Positions 27,757 to 42,137 of a stretch of 64,000 nt of DNA are shown here, piece after piece. Position 1 is the stretch's first letter. Every line of letters starts with the position of its first letter. A model generated the notes under the pieces. That model saw only the letters and a program-made list of their open reading frames with translations, searched no databases and was not told where the DNA came from. A program made the translations under genes and the position numbers. Source of the DNA: Deltaproteobacteria bacterium (GTDB lineage Bacteria > Myxococcota_A > Polyangia > Polyangiales > JADJMO01); NCBI GenBank assembly GCA_025363655.1, contig JANYDK010000064.1:1-64000 (forward strand). Reading direction: 5' to 3'.

Positions 27757-29781
27757 ATGGGCTTTGTCCTTCGCGTCTGCGATGATCGCGAGGTGACAGA
27801 TCTCGCGCACCTCGCCGGACGGCTGATCGCCGGGCGCTACCAAGTGCGACGGCTCGTCGCTTCGGGTGGAATGGGTGCGGTCTACGAGGGCGTGCACAAG
27901 GACACCCTCCGTCGCGTCGCCATCAAGCTGATGCACGGCGAGATCGTGCAGGACGCAGAGGCGCGCGCGCGCTTCGCACAAGAGGCGCAGGTCGCTTCGG
28001 TCATCGACAGCCCGTACATCGTCGACGTGCTCGATGCCGGCGTCGAAGACGGCATGCCCTACCTGGTGATGGAGTTCCTCATCGGCGAAGAGCTGGGCGA
28101 TCTCCTCGAGCGTCGAGGTCGTCTGCCGGCGCGGGAAGCCGTGCCGATGCTGGTGCTCGTGGGGCGTGCGCTCGATCGCGCCCATGCGAGTGGCGTCGTC
28201 CATCGCGATCTCTAGCCGGAGAACCTCTTCGTCGCCGTGCGTGAAGGCGAGAAGCCGACGGTGAAGATCCTCGACTTCGGCATCGCCAAGATGCTCCAAG
28301 CCGCGGCCACCACCGGGAGCACGCGCGCCACCGGCACCCCGCTCTACATGGCGCCCGAGCAGACCGCGCGCTCGTCGAACATCGGCGCGCACACGGACGT
28401 CTGGGCGCTCGGCCTCATCGCCTACACGTGCCTCGTCGGGAAGCCCTATTGGGAAGGGCGCGACGTGCACCAGCTCTTCGCCGAGATCTTGATGTCCGAG
28501 CTCGAGTCGCCGATCGCGCGGGCAGGGCGCCACGGTGTCGCCTTGCCTCCCGACTTCGACGCCTGGTTCTTCGGCTGCGTTTGTCGCGAGCCCACCGGAC
28601 GCTATCGCACGGCTGGCGAGGCGATGACCAACCTCGCCTACATCTTCGGTTTGACGCCCACGTCGATCGAAATTCCCGATCTCGACCTGCGCGCGGTGGC
28701 CCCACCGCCGGTCGCGGCGATCGCTCCGACAGAGATGATCGCGCCGGCGACGACGCTCGCCTCGCAGGGGAGCTCGCAGGCAACCCCTGCTGCGATCAGC
28801 TACACGCCGCCCACCGCGCCGACGCCGAATGGCTCCTTTCCGCCGATGCCGCCGATGCCGCCGATGCCGCCGGTCTCGCCGATGTCGCCGGGCCCGCCCA
28901 ATGTCACGCCGTGGCAAGCAGGGTATCAGCCGATCCAATCGCCGCCGCCTGCCCAGCACTCGTCTCCACGATCGGGTGGCACCACCGCCAGCATCATCGG
29001 CGCCGCGGTGATCGTCGCCGCCTCTCTCATCGGCGTCGCCTTCTATCTCAAGCCCGGAGTAGGCAAGAAGGTCGACAAGCCGACGGAGGTCGCGAAAGAG
29101 AAAGAGAAAGAAAAAACAGACGGCAAGCAGAAGGCTGCCGATGCCGTCTCGCCGGCGCAGATGAAGAAGCAACTCGCGATCGTCAATCCATTCCGCGAGA
29201 CCGCCGGCATCTCCTTGCACGAGCACGAAGTGACGGTCGACGAGTACGCCACGTTCCTCCGCACGCTCGCCGAGCCGGCGCGCAAGAAGGCCCGCCCGCT
29301 CTCGGAGTGGACCGGCGAAAAGGTGAGCCCCGGCGCCGCCAAGAAGCCGGTGGTGTGGGTGACATGGGAGCAAGCGAGCGCGTATTGCAAGGCGATCGAC
29401 GCGCGCTTGCCGACCAGCGTCGAGTGGGGCGCTGCCGTCGGCAACGTCTATCCGTGGGGCGACGCGTGGGCGACCAAGTCGCAGCTCGAGGGCGTGGCGC
29501 TCGGCAAAGGCGAAGGCGCGAAGCTGGTCGAGGTCGAGACGTCGTCGATCGATCGCACCGAGGACGGGGTCTACGATCTCGCCGGCAACGTCCAAGAGTG
29601 GACGTCGAACGTCGAAGGTGGGCTCGCGACGATTCGCGGCGGCGCCATCCACATGAAGTCCGACGAGGCGATGCCGGCGATCAGCAGCGGGGCCTCCAAG
29701 TTCACCGAAGCGGGGGCCGGCGAGGGCGCCAAGCCAGAGGCCATCGCCAGCCCGCACCTCGGTTTTCGCTGCGCCAAGTGA
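27757..29781 (+). pseudogene. Ser/Thr protein kinase-FGE-like fusion, interrupted by amber codon at the catalytic loop
   Basis: The gene covers 674 codons with one in-frame TAG (28213-28215, codon 153). Before it are the Gly loop (SGGMGAVYEG), the VAIK lysine and HRDL. After it, in the same frame, come PENLF, LDFGIAK, MAPEQ and the rest of the kinase. Then follow a Pro/Met-rich linker with MPP repeats (about 355-380), a membrane helix (about 411-430) and a formylglycine-enzyme-like domain (WVTWEQASAYCKAI, RLPTSVEWGAA, YPWGD, DLAGNVQEWTS, GFRCAK). The TAG replaces the nearly invariant Lys of HRDLKPEN and needs only AAG to TAG. TAG is a common ordinary stop in this window, so pyrrolysine is unlikely. 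Either the gene is broken, or the base is an error, or a suppressor acts. Confidence 0.8.
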
Positions 29782-29864
29782 GATGCGACACGATGCGCAT
29801 GGCGCGCTCGTGGGAGGACGCTCGTCAGGTGGCCGCGACGGCGGTACCTTGAAGACAGTCAGCC

Positions 29865-30845
29865 ATGCGAAGAATTTTCTCGATGCGCCCTCGCTTCACT
29901 TTCCCGCTCTTCTCTCTTCGCGCCTTCGCGCTCCTCGCCTGCGTGCTCGCAGCTTCGGCCGGTACGGCTCCGGCCGACGCCGCCGAGAGCTTCGCCTGCG
30001 GCCCCGGTGGCAAGGCCAACGCCAAGACGGGTAAGTGCGATTGCCCCGCCGGCAAGGTCGAGAAGACGGTCGGCAGCACCTCGAAGTGCACCGATGTCGC
30101 CGTCGTCCCGAAGGTGACCGCGACGCCGACGGCCACCGTCGTGCCGAAGCCCACCGCCACGACCGCGCTGGTGAAGCCCGGAAAGTGTCCCGCAGGCATG
30201 GCCTTCATTCCCGGCGGCACGTTCACGCAGGCCGGAGTCCCGCAGACGTTGACGGGCTTCTGCATGGACGTGAACGAGGTCACCGTCGGCGCCTACGCTG
30301 CCTGCGCCGTCTCGGGGAGCTGCATTCCGGCCTGGAAGACCTGCGTCTATCCGCTGTGGACCGAAGCGCAGCTGACGGGTTGCGCGACCACCTGCAACAC
30401 GGGCAAGGCCGACAAGCTGAACCACCCGCAGAACTGCGTCGATTGGAACCAGGCGGCGACGTACTGCGCGGCGATGGGCAAGCGTCTTCCCGAGCACGCC
30501 GAGTGGGAGTGGACTGCGCGCGGCGAGGCGAAGGCGCACACGTATCCGTGGGGCAACGACGAGCCGAACGGCCAGCTCTGTTGGTCGGGTCTCACCACGC
30601 AGCCGACGACGTGCCCAGTCGGCGCCTATCCGAGCGGTGACAATCCGCAGGGCATCCACGACCTGGCCGGCAATCTCCAAGAGTGGACCTCGACGCCGTG
30701 GCCGAGCGCCGATCCGCTGCGCATCACCAAGGGCGGCACCTGGGCGGCCACCGACGGCAAGCCCCTCGCCGCGAAGAACGTCAACGCCGATCCGCCGCTC
30801 AACCGACACAACGCGCTCGGATTCCGCTGCGCCAAGACCTTGTGA
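29865..30845 (+). CDS. Secreted formylglycine-enzyme-like (FGE/SUMF1 fold) protein
   Basis: A 326-residue protein with a signal peptide (about 1-40), a Cys-rich patch ([21 protein letters not shown]), a Thr/Pro linker and an FGE-fold domain from about 108: [75 protein letters not shown]. The paired Cys that does chemistry in true formylglycine-generating enzymes (CxxxxC before the final Arg/Gly block) is missing, since the region reads [17 protein letters not shown]. It is therefore probably a binding or structural relative. Three disulfide-compatible Cys pairs suit an exported protein. It sits 83 bases after the kinase-FGE gene. Confidence 0.82.
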   Translation: MRRIFSMRPRFTFPLFSLRAFALLACVLAASAGTAPADAAESFACGPGGKANAKTGKCDCPAGKVEKTVGSTSKCTDVAVVPKVTATPTATVVPKPTATTALVKPGKCPAGMAFIPGGTFTQAGVPQTLTGFCMDVNEVTVGAYAACAVSGSCIPAWKTCVYPLWTEAQLTGCATTCNTGKADKLNHPQNCVDWNQAATYCAAMGKRLPEHAEWEWTARGEAKAHTYPWGNDEPNGQLCWSGLTTQPTTCPVGAYPSGDNPQGIHDLAGNLQEWTSTPWPSADPLRITKGGTWAATDGKPLAAKNVNADPPLNRHNALGFRCAKTL

Positions 30846-32353
30846 CCTTCGCGGGGCAGCTCGCGCGCCTGAGCGCCGCTTCGCTCGCCCTCGCGAGCCT
30901 TGCGCCCGCCGACGCGTTCGCCGGCGACACCTGGTCGACGCCTTACGACGGCGTTCGGCACCTCCATCGGACGACGACGGGGCCAAGCCAGAACATCCAC
31001 GCGCTGGTGATCGATCGCACCGTGCCGGGCGTGCGCTTCGAGGCGACGACGTCGAGTCAGCGAAAGAAGACGCCCTCCGCGTTCGGCAAGCTGCTCGGCG
31101 CGCAGGCGGCCATCAACGGCGATTTTTTCTCGTACACCGACTACTCCGTCAGCGGGCTCGCGGTCGGCGGCAATGCGGCCTGGAGCGACAGCCCCGACAC
31201 CACCACCGAAGGCAACGTCGCGTTCTCGAAAGACGCCGCACGATTCGAAATCGTCAAGCCGCCGACGGTGCTCGCGTTCGACAAAACGTGGATGGAGGGC
31301 GTCGTGTCCGGCAAGCCGCTGCTCGTCGACGCCGGGGTCATCCCTGCGTTCAGCGGCGTCTTTTGCACCGGGAGAAATCCGCGCACCGCGGTCGGGCTCT
31401 CGAAGGACGGCAACACCGTCTACCTGGCAGTCGCCGATGGTCGCACGACGGCGGCCGTCGGCATGTCATGCCTCGAGCTGGCGACGCTGATGAAGGGACT
31501 CGGCTCCGCGATTGCGATCAACCTCGATGGCGGCGGTTCGAGCGCGATGTATCTCGCCGGCACCGGCGTGGTCAACGTGCCGAGCGACGGGAGCGAACGC
31601 GTCGTCGGCAACCACCTCGCGCTCTTCGCCCCCAAATCAGGCACCGTCGGGACGATCAAGGGTTCCATCTACGAGCTGCCGACGCCGGCGAAGAAGCTGG
31701 TCGGCGCTGCGGTCTCGATCAAAGGCGTCGGCAGCGACGTCAGCGACGCCACGGGTGCCTACGAAATCCTCGTCCCTCCCGGCACGTACACGCTCACCGC
31801 GACGAAGTCGGGATACGTCGCCGGCACCGCGACGAAGGCGGTCGTTGCCGGCGCCACCGTCGTCGTCGACATCGGCCTGGCGGTCTCGACGGTGCCGACC
31901 GATCTCGACGGCGACGGCGTGCCCGACGACAAGGACAATTGTGTCGACGTTGCCAATCCCGATCAAAAAGACACGGACAAAGATGGCCTCGGCGACGTCT
32001 GCGATCCCGACGACGACAACGACGGCGTCTTCGACGAAGACGACGACTGTCCCCTCGTCGCCAACGCCGATCAGAAAGACAGCGACGGCGACGGCGTCGG
32101 GGATGCTTGCCAAGGTGACGCGGCTCCACTCGTCGACGGCGGCGCGCACGACGGTGGCGGCACCGGTGCGGACGCGGGTATCGGTGATGCGGGTGGCGAT
32201 GCAGGAACCGAGTCTGGCGACGCGGCGGGCGCCTGTTCGTGCAACGTCCTCGGCGCCGATCGTTCCCATCGACGCTCGCTCTTCCCCAGTCTCTCTCTCG
32301 TCGCGCTGGTCGGACTCGTCACCCATCGTGCTGCGCGGCGTCGGCGACGCTGA
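30842..32353 (+). CDS. Surface phosphodiester glycosidase-family protein (NAGPA/DUF2233) with thrombospondin-3 repeats and MYXO-CTERM-type end
   Basis: The 503-residue product starts at GTG, overlapping the previous stop (GTGA), so the two are coupled. After a signal peptide, residues 25-260 form an NAGPA-like domain ([24 protein letters not shown]). A carboxypeptidase-regulatory-like beta sandwich (about 270-345, [21 protein letters not shown]) follows. Calcium-binding thrombospondin type 3 repeats come next ([44 protein letters not shown]), then a Gly/Asp/Ala linker. The end CSCNVLG, a helix and ARRRRR is a MYXO-CTERM-type anchor. The animal NAGPA enzyme uncovers mannose-6-phosphate; the bacterial substrate is unknown. 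Confidence 0.85.
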   Translation: MTFAGQLARLSAASLALASLAPADAFAGDTWSTPYDGVRHLHRTTTGPSQNIHALVIDRTVPGVRFEATTSSQRKKTPSAFGKLLGAQAAINGDFFSYTDYSVSGLAVGGNAAWSDSPDTTTEGNVAFSKDAARFEIVKPPTVLAFDKTWMEGVVSGKPLLVDAGVIPAFSGVFCTGRNPRTAVGLSKDGNTVYLAVADGRTTAAVGMSCLELATLMKGLGSAIAINLDGGGSSAMYLAGTGVVNVPSDGSERVVGNHLALFAPKSGTVGTIKGSIYELPTPAKKLVGAAVSIKGVGSDVSDATGAYEILVPPGTYTLTATKSGYVAGTATKAVVAGATVVVDIGLAVSTVPTDLDGDGVPDDKDNCVDVANPDQKDTDKDGLGDVCDPDDDNDGVFDEDDDCPLVANADQKDSDGDGVGDACQGDAAPLVDGGAHDGGGTGADAGIGDAGGDAGTESGDAAGACSCNVLGADRSHRRSLFPSLSLVALVGLVTHRAARRRRR

Positions 32354-32383
32354 CGGATGAACGTGCTAGGCATCTCTCGCAGT

Positions 32384-32492
32384 CGCTAGGGGTGCCCGTC
32401 GATTTTCCTCGATCTTCGTCGGGCTGAGAGGATGAGCCTTCATCCGACCCTTGGAACCTGACCCGGGTCATGCCGGCGGAGGGAAGCGGCGG
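32384..32492 (+). promoter_or_regulatory. TPP riboswitch (Thi-box) in the thiC leader
   Basis: The leader has the conserved aptamer pieces in order: AGGGGTGCCCG near 32389, GGCTGAGAGG at 32421-32431, ACCCTTGGAACCTGA at 32447-32461, then GGGTCATGCCGGCGGAGGGAAG up to 32486. This is the thiamine-pyrophosphate sensor. It sits 93 bases before thiC and should repress it when TPP is plentiful. Confidence 0.93.
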
Positions 32493-32525
32493 CCTGCGAG
32501 AGTGCTCGCTCGTCCGCTTTTCTTC
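32485..32525 (+). terminator. Possible riboswitch expression platform (attenuator)
   Basis: AGCGG (32485-32489) can pair with CCGCT (32514-32518), enclosing GCGAG/CTCGC (32496-32500 and 32505-32509). A TTTTCTTCTTCTC tract follows. It overlaps the 3' edge of the TPP aptamer, as an alternative terminator would. Confidence 0.5.
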
Positions 32526-32548
32526 TTCTCGTTCATGACCACTCATGA

Positions 32549-34474
<1,926 letters not shown>

Positions 34475-34661
34475 GGTCGGCACGAGCGCGGGTCGGGAGC
34501 TTCTCGTTTCGCCAAAGATGGCTCCGCAGCTTCTTTGGGAATTTCCAGGGCCTCGCGACAAACACCCTCAGGACCTGACTTCGGCATCAGCTAGGCCCGC
34601 GCGCGGGGCCATGCGATGACCCGAGTTGAATACGACTTTGCCGTCCCGCAACGGAGGCTCC

Positions 34662-35543
34662 GTGGCCCGCTCCCTTCTTCATCGCACCCGCTTCATTTCC
34701 TCGTCTGCCGTGGCCTTCGCGGCGCTCGCCACCACCCTCGCGGTGGCTGGCTGCGGAGGTCGCGTCATCGGCGATCTCTCCGACGAAACGGGCGTCGACC
34801 TCGACGGCGCTCTCGATGCCAGCACCGACGGCGGGCTCGACGGCGGAATCGACGCCTCGCCGGGCTTCGACAGCGGCATCGAAGAGGCGAGTTTCGACAG
34901 CGGCGTGACCTTCGACAGCGGCGTGACCTTCGACACCGGCGTGACGCCCGACGGCATCTTCGTCGACGTCGTCCCGACCGACGGCACGCCGTTCGATGCA
35001 TTGCCGATTGACAGCGGCATCACCGACGGCTTCGACCCCGACACCGGCATCATCGACACCGCCGATCCCGACACCGGTCTCATCGACACCGGCCTCATCG
35101 ACACCGGCCTCATCGACAGCGCCGATCCCGACACTGGCATCATCGACGTCGGACCTTTCGACTCGGGCGTCGATGTCGGGCCTTTCGACACCGGCGTCAT
35201 CGACGGTGGACCGACCGATTCGGGCGTCGACGTCGGGCCGGTCGATGGCGGCGTCAAATGCGGCGCGACGGCGGTCTGCAATCCGGCCGCGCAGGTCTGC
35301 TGCGCCACCACTGCCGGCACCAGCTGCGTCGCCATCGGAACTTGCACTGGCGCGCCCCTCGACTGCACCAGCGCCGCGACGTGCGCGACCGGTCAAGTCT
35401 GCTGCGCCTCCGGCGGCCCTGGCGGTGCTTCGGCGACGTGCTCGAAGACCTGCGGCGGAATCCAGCTCTGCGCGGTCGACGCCGAGTGCACCGGCGGTCG
35501 ACGGTGCCGCCCAGGTTTCGGCGGTTTCCGCTTCTGCCGCTGA
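34662..35543 (+). CDS. Aspartate-rich repeat lipoprotein with Cys-rich C-terminus
   Basis: The GTG start has GGAGG four bases upstream; an earlier in-frame TTG lacks a site. A signal peptide ends LAVAG-Cys (lipobox). Residues about 40-205 are a low-complexity tract of Asp-x-Gly steps (SGVTFDSGVTFDTG, DTGLIDTGLIDTGLIDS, DVGPFDSGVDVGPFDTG). At the DNA level this is a run of near-identical 15-mers around 35080-35115. The last ~90 residues hold 16 Cys, including QVCCA twice, as in small disulfide-knotted surface modules. The acidic tract probably acts as an extended, possibly calcium-binding stalk. Family and function are not recognised. Confidence 0.7.
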   Translation: MARSLLHRTRFISSSAVAFAALATTLAVAGCGGRVIGDLSDETGVDLDGALDASTDGGLDGGIDASPGFDSGIEEASFDSGVTFDSGVTFDTGVTPDGIFVDVVPTDGTPFDALPIDSGITDGFDPDTGIIDTADPDTGLIDTGLIDTGLIDSADPDTGIIDVGPFDSGVDVGPFDTGVIDGGPTDSGVDVGPVDGGVKCGATAVCNPAAQVCCATTAGTSCVAIGTCTGAPLDCTSAATCATGQVCCASGGPGGASATCSKTCGGIQLCAVDAECTGGRRCRPGFGGFRFCR

Positions 35544-35599
35544 GCGCTCTGCCTGCTACGCTCCCTTCCGAGACTCCAAGACCGTGATGGAGGGGGGCG

Positions 35600-36037
35600 G
35601 TGACGGGGATGGAGGGGGAACGTGACAGCATTCGGCTCTATCGACCTGGCGCCTCGACCGTGGGCGCCGACATCGTGGGGCCGAAATCCGACCTCGCGCG
35701 CGTCGAGAAAGAGCTCCTCGCCATCGAAGAGCGCATCCAACGCGAGGGGAGCCGGGTCACCACGGTGCTTTTCCGCATCCGTGACGTCAGCGCGATCTTC
35801 GGCGGTCCGGCCTTCGTCCGCTTTGCGCGCGCCTACATCGATCGAACACCGACGTTCGTCCGCTGCGCGGTCTTCGTCGAGCGCTCGTTCGTCGTTCGCA
35901 CCGTCGTCGACCCCATCGCCCTCCTCGCCCCGCGCGTCACGATTCGCACGTTCGGCACGCTCGAGCCGGCCGGCGGTTGGCTGAAAGAGGTCGACCCGAC
36001 CTTCCAGACGCCGACCTATCCCACCGGGCAGGGTTGA
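35600..36037 (+). CDS. Conserved-looking cytosolic protein of unknown function
   Basis: A 145-residue protein without signal or membrane helix. GTG at 35600 is preferred because GGAGG (35589-35593) lies six bases upstream; ATG at 35609 is the alternative. An N-terminal coiled segment (DLARVEKELLAIEERI) leads to an alternating alpha/beta region (TTVLFRIRDVSAIFGG, FVRCAVFVERSFVVRTVVDPIALL, VTIRTFGTLEPAGGWL). The pattern slightly resembles STAS or roadblock-type domains, but no diagnostic motif is visible. Codon use is typical of the window, so it is probably a real gene. Confidence 0.55.
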   Translation: MTGMEGERDSIRLYRPGASTVGADIVGPKSDLARVEKELLAIEERIQREGSRVTTVLFRIRDVSAIFGGPAFVRFARAYIDRTPTFVRCAVFVERSFVVRTVVDPIALLAPRVTIRTFGTLEPAGGWLKEVDPTFQTPTYPTGQG

Positions 36038-36071
36038 CGCAAACGGCGGGCCGCTGGAAAACCCTGCGATC

Positions 36072-36560
36072 GTGCCCCAACCTCCGAAGACGACCATCAG
36101 CGCCGGCGCGCGCCGAGGGAGACAGTTGGGGCAACTCGTCTTCTTCACGGCCCTCCTCTGGGTCTCTGGCGGCGGCGCGTTCAACGTCTTGCGAGAGGTT
36201 CTCTTCCTCCCCAAGGTCCCGCGCAGCGCCGAGCAGTGTCGCGCCGAGCTCGACACGCTTCGTGCTCGCCTCCGCGAGGCGCGCGTCGTCGCACCGGCCG
36301 ACGACTCCGAGCTGGCGATGGTCCGCGCCTTCCGTGCAGCCCTCGGAGACTTTCAAGGACGGGACTGGGACATTCGGGTCCTCGCCCTCGTCGACGGCTG
36401 CCCGGCGCCAGAATCTGCCGCTGCCTACTCCCTCGCCCGGCTCCGCGCTGCCGACGAGGCCATGCTCCGTCTCGACGCACTCGAGGGCGCTCCTGCCCGT
36501 CGAGCCGACGCCCGCGCCCTTCGCGAGCTCGGCGTCACCGCTCCCCCGAAGACTCCTTAG
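36072..36560 (+). CDS. Small single-pass membrane protein of unknown function
   Basis: A 162-residue protein with a short basic N-terminus, one membrane helix (about 21-40, LVFFTALLWVSGGGAFNVL) and a helical, Ala/Arg/Glu-rich C-terminal part with two Cys (EQCRAELDTL, VDGCPAPES). It lies 34 bases after the previous gene and 15 before the helicase gene on the same strand, so the three may be co-transcribed. No known domain recognised. Confidence 0.55.
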   Translation: MPQPPKTTISAGARRGRQLGQLVFFTALLWVSGGGAFNVLREVLFLPKVPRSAEQCRAELDTLRARLREARVVAPADDSELAMVRAFRAALGDFQGRDWDIRVLALVDGCPAPESAAAYSLARLRAADEAMLRLDALEGAPARRADARALRELGVTAPPKTP

Positions 36561-36575
36561 ATCTCGCAATCTCGT

Positions 36576-38797
<2,222 letters not shown>

Positions 38798-38798
<1 letters not shown>

Positions 38799-39391
38799 TG
38801 CTCGGGCGCCGCGACATCGCCGTCGCGGCTCTCTCCCTCGCTGCCTTCTCGGCGGCGTGCAAGCGCACGCCACCGCCTACCCCATCGGCTGAAGGCACGA
38901 GTGAAGGGACGACTGGCACGACGGGGACGTCGACCGTCGCGCCGGTCGATACGAACGGCGGCGGTTCACCCGCGCCAGGGTCGACCGCGACGACCGTGTA
39001 CGATCCGTTCGGCAAATACGACAGCGTCCCGCTCCCAGACGCCGAAGCACCGACCGAGAACATCGACATTCCGACGGGCGTGATCGTCACGCCGGGCACG
39101 CCAGGGACTCCGGTCAAGGCGGCGCCGGTCGATCCGTTCGACGCGGCCATCGCCGAGACGCAAACGTCGGCATTTCCATGCTTCTCCTCGCTCCCTTCGG
39201 CCGAGTACGCCGCGACGCTGGTGGTGTCGGTGACGCCGAGCGGACGCGTCACGCGCGTCGAAGTCGAGCCAGGCAACGTCACCGACGCGTCCGTCCTCGC
39301 GTGCCTGCGCGCGGCGGCCGAGCAGAAGACCTTCCCCACGAGCAGCGGTCGCACGCTTCGCATCGAGGTTCGCGTCACCCCGAAGACGTAG
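38798..39391 (+). CDS. Lipoprotein with TonB/AgmX-type C-terminal domain
   Basis: The ATG overlaps the helicase stop (TGATG). The 197-residue product has a lipobox (SLAAFSAA-Cys), a Thr/Pro/Gly linker (about 25-105) and a C-terminal domain (about 115-195): TLVVSVTPSGRVTRVEVEPGNVTDASVLACLRAAAEQKTF. That pattern is shared by TonB C-terminal and myxobacterial AgmX/PglI end domains. Cys residues at FPCF and LACL may form a disulfide. It may be a periplasmic adaptor; no role in gliding can be shown from this window. Confidence 0.7.
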
Positions 39392-39403
39392 CGCCGCGTC
39401 GCC

Positions 39404-41230
39404 TCAGAGCTTCGCTTGTGCGTGCGGTGGCGAGCCCGTGAACGCGCTCCAATCGACGTGGAGGCTGCGCGGTGCAGTCTTTCCCGCGATCACCATCAGA
39501 TCGACCGGCAAGGCGCAGGGGAGGCCCTGCATCGAAGCCGGATCGGCGGCGAGCCAAATCGTCGCGCCGTTGGGAGTGCTGGTGATCTTCAACGTGCCAC
39601 GTGGGCCTTTGCCCATCGTGCCCATCGCGCCTGCTGCACCCGAGAGCGGCGCCGGCCAGCTGGTGTCGGGACCGGCGTCGATCGTCGCGGGGAGATCGAG
39701 GTGCGCGCCCGTCGGTCCGTCGATCCAAGGAGCGCTGACGTCGACGTGGACCCGACGAGGCGGCATTCCGGCGATCACCGCGACGAGATCGAGGGGCTCG
39801 CGCGCCGGGACCATCGCCGAGAGCGGCGCGACGCCGAGGCGACGAACGACTTCGGCCCCGGCCGGCACGCCGGTCAGCGTCAGCGAAGCTTCGCAAATCG
39901 AGGACGGAAGAGCCTTCGGCGCCGCAGCGGCGGTGATCGGCGTCTTCGGGCTCGGCGGCGCTTGCACGTCCCCTGGAGGAGCCGAGGTCGTCAGCATCGA
40001 GCGGAAGGCAGCGCGTCCCTTGGCGGTTCCGGCGACGACGGCGCACGCGAGCATGCCACCGAGCGCGACGAAACAGAGCACGCGAGCTCCACGTCGTCGC
40101 GGGCGAGGAGGCTCGTCGTCGAAGGTCGACGAGGGCTCGTCGGCCTCTGCCATCGAGGTCGATTCGTCGGCGAGCTCGGCGCGCGGCACCTCGAAGGAGA
40201 CCTGCGGAGGCGGTGACGTCTCGACGCCGACCATCTCTTTCAAGTCCCTCGAGAGACCTCGATCGTCACGGACGCGCGAGACTTGAAAACCTTCGACCAG
40301 CGCGCGGACACGCTCGGCCTTCTCGGCTTGGTCGGCGTCTGACCGCACGGGCGCCGCGCCGAGACCGGGGATCGTCGACGACTTCTCCTGCGACGTCAGC
40401 GGCGCATAGGCCGGCGGCGCACTGGTGACGATCGGCGGGAGATTCGAGACGATTTCGAACCCTTCGTCGCCTCCGTCGCCAGGTCCGTCGCCGAAGCTGG
40501 CGAAAGGATCGTCCGAGGCGACGGCCGGCGGCGCGCCCGTCGGGTGAATCCAGCCGCCTTGGGGAACGTACGGCGTCTGCTCTTCCGCAGGAGGTGGCGG
40601 CGACATCTCGTCGTAGGCCGCAGCGGCCATCGGTGCCGACGGCGTCACCTCTCGCGGCGGCTCGACCTTCGGCGCGACCGAGGCCTTCGCGACCACCTTC
40701 CGCGTGGAGACCCGCGCCGGCATCACCACCGGCGGCGGATCGGAGGGCGAGGCTTCGGTGCTCGATCCACCCTCGAGAAGGCCACGATTTCGTGCGTCGA
40801 AGGTCTCTTTGGCGATGCGGGCGACGCCTCGCCGGCTGGCTGCACGGTTGAGCGGTACGAGCGCGCCCTGCAGCTCGCGGATCAACATCGCAAGGCTCGT
40901 CACCTCGCGACGACGCGCGCAGAGACGGAGCGAGGGAGTCGACGACGTCGCGACGTCGAGCAGCTCACGCAACCGACAGCGCAGCTCGGCGACGCAGCAG
41001 GCCTCATCGGCGCGCTTCGGCGGCGCTGCGAGATGCAGCTGACCACCCGCATCGAGCGCGATCTCCGAGGCGCTGACCACCCCGCCGCCGACCTCGCGAA
41101 GCCGGAGCGCGGCCTCGAGGACGACGAACCCGGCGAACTCGGGCCCGAGCGGCGCATAGCCGCGCTCGGCGGCCAACGTCACGTCGGTCAAACGGACGTG
41201 TTGTGCGGAGTGGGCTGATTCGCTGTGCAT
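39404..41230 (-). CDS. Large bitopic membrane protein of unknown function
   Basis: A 608-residue protein (ATG 41230; GTG 41242 also possible). Residues 5-145 are a cytoplasmic domain ([48 protein letters not shown]) that recalls regulatory heads of myxobacterial kinase-like proteins but lacks kinase motifs. A long Pro/Ser/Ala-rich disordered stretch follows to about 375, then a basic patch (PRPRRRGAR), one membrane helix ([18 protein letters not shown]) and an extracytoplasmic part. The latter has two PEGA-like beta repeats ([53 protein letters not shown]). PEGA-type repeats often bind cell-surface polymers. It converges on the preceding lipoprotein gene. Confidence 0.68.
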   Translation of the reverse strand: MHSESAHSAQHVRLTDVTLAAERGYAPLGPEFAGFVVLEAALRLREVGGGVVSASEIALDAGGQLHLAAPPKRADEACCVAELRCRLRELLDVATSSTPSLRLCARRREVTSLAMLIRELQGALVPLNRAASRRGVARIAKETFDARNRGLLEGGSSTEASPSDPPPVVMPARVSTRKVVAKASVAPKVEPPREVTPSAPMAAAAYDEMSPPPPAEEQTPYVPQGGWIHPTGAPPAVASDDPFASFGDGPGDGGDEGFEIVSNLPPIVTSAPPAYAPLTSQEKSSTIPGLGAAPVRSDADQAEKAERVRALVEGFQVSRVRDDRGLSRDLKEMVGVETSPPPQVSFEVPRAELADESTSMAEADEPSSTFDDEPPRPRRRGARVLCFVALGGMLACAVVAGTAKGRAAFRSMLTTSAPPGDVQAPPSPKTPITAAAAPKALPSSICEASLTLTGVPAGAEVVRRLGVAPLSAMVPAREPLDLVAVIAGMPPRRVHVDVSAPWIDGPTGAHLDLPATIDAGPDTSWPAPLSGAAGAMGTMGKGPRGTLKITSTPNGATIWLAADPASMQGLPCALPVDLMVIAGKTAPRSLHVDWSAFTGSPPHAQAKL

Positions 41231-41300
41231 CCGAGGTTCCACGGCGATCGCAGAGGCGCGGACGGTGGGCCAACTTTCTCTACTCTGCTATGGAGCCGAC

Positions 41301-42098
41301 ATGCTCGCGCGGCGCATCATCCCCTGCCTCGACGTGAAGGACGGTCGGGTGGTCAAGGGAGTGAACTTCGTCGGCCTCCGCGACGCGGGCGATCCGGTCG
41401 AGCAAGCACGGCGCTACGACGCCGAGGGCGCCGACGAAATCTGCTTCCTCGACATCACCGCGACCTCCGACGCGCGGCCGATTCTCCTCGAGGTGGTGCG
41501 AGCCGCCGCAGCTGCCATCTACGTTCCGCTCACCGTCGGCGGTGGCGTCCGGTCGCTCGACGATGCACACGCATTGCTCCGCGCCGGCGCCGACAAGGTC
41601 GCGATCAACTCTGCGGCGGTCGCAAATCCCGCGCTCGTCCGAGAAATCACCGACGTGTACGGCAGCCAGGCGGTGGTCGTCGCCATCGACGCGCGCGCGC
41701 GCGCGGAGGGAGCAGGTGCGCAGGGAGTCGGAGACGGCGAGGGCTGGGAGGTCTTCACCCGCGGCGGACGCACCGCCACCGGCCTCGACGTCATCGCGTG
41801 GGCACGAGAGGTCGTCTCGCTCGGCGCCGGAGAGCTCCTCGTCACGAGCATGGATCGCGACGGCACCCAGTCCGGGTACGACCTCGCGCTCACCCGTGCC
41901 GTCGCCGACGCCGTCTCCGTGCCGGTGATCGCTTCGGGGGGTGTCGGCACGCTCGAGCACCTCGTCGAAGGTCTCACGATCGGCCGGGCCGACGCCGCGC
42001 TCGCCGCCTCCATCTTCCACGACAGCATCCACGCCGTCGGCGACGCCAAGCGCTACCTCGCCTCGCGCGGCGTTCCGGTGCGGCTCGACGAGTCCTGA
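41301..42098 (+). CDS. hisF: Imidazole glycerol phosphate synthase, cyclase subunit
   Basis: A 265-residue TIM barrel. It begins [23 protein letters not shown], with catalytic Asp in CLDVKDG and the second in [18 protein letters not shown] and [11 protein letters not shown] are the phosphate loops. A short insert ([13 protein letters not shown]) lies after the second Asp. With HisH it makes imidazole-glycerol phosphate and AICAR, linking histidine and purine synthesis. It stands apart from other his genes here. The ATG at 41301 matches the family start; the open extension upstream is ignored. Confidence 0.96.
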   Translation: MLARRIIPCLDVKDGRVVKGVNFVGLRDAGDPVEQARRYDAEGADEICFLDITATSDARPILLEVVRAAAAAIYVPLTVGGGVRSLDDAHALLRAGADKVAINSAAVANPALVREITDVYGSQAVVVAIDARARAEGAGAQGVGDGEGWEVFTRGGRTATGLDVIAWAREVVSLGAGELLVTSMDRDGTQSGYDLALTRAVADAVSVPVIASGGVGTLEHLVEGLTIGRADAALAASIFHDSIHAVGDAKRYLASRGVPVRLDES

Positions 42099-42137
42099 GA
42101 GCACCTCGTCGCAGGCTCCGTGGTAGAAACCGAAAAC

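Noticed and set aside
28213-28215. Pyrrolysine insertion at the kinase TAG
   Set aside because: TAG is used as a normal stop by many genes here (for example guaB, the aldehyde-independent gene ends at 2965, 18616, 20892, 36560 and 51737), which is not expected in pyrrolysine users. The position is a conserved Lys one base away from TAG.
27649-29757. Long minus-strand extension of the receiver gene
   Set aside because: Only the last 160 residues, after ATG 27648, have family similarity. The rest is antisense to the kinase-FGE gene.
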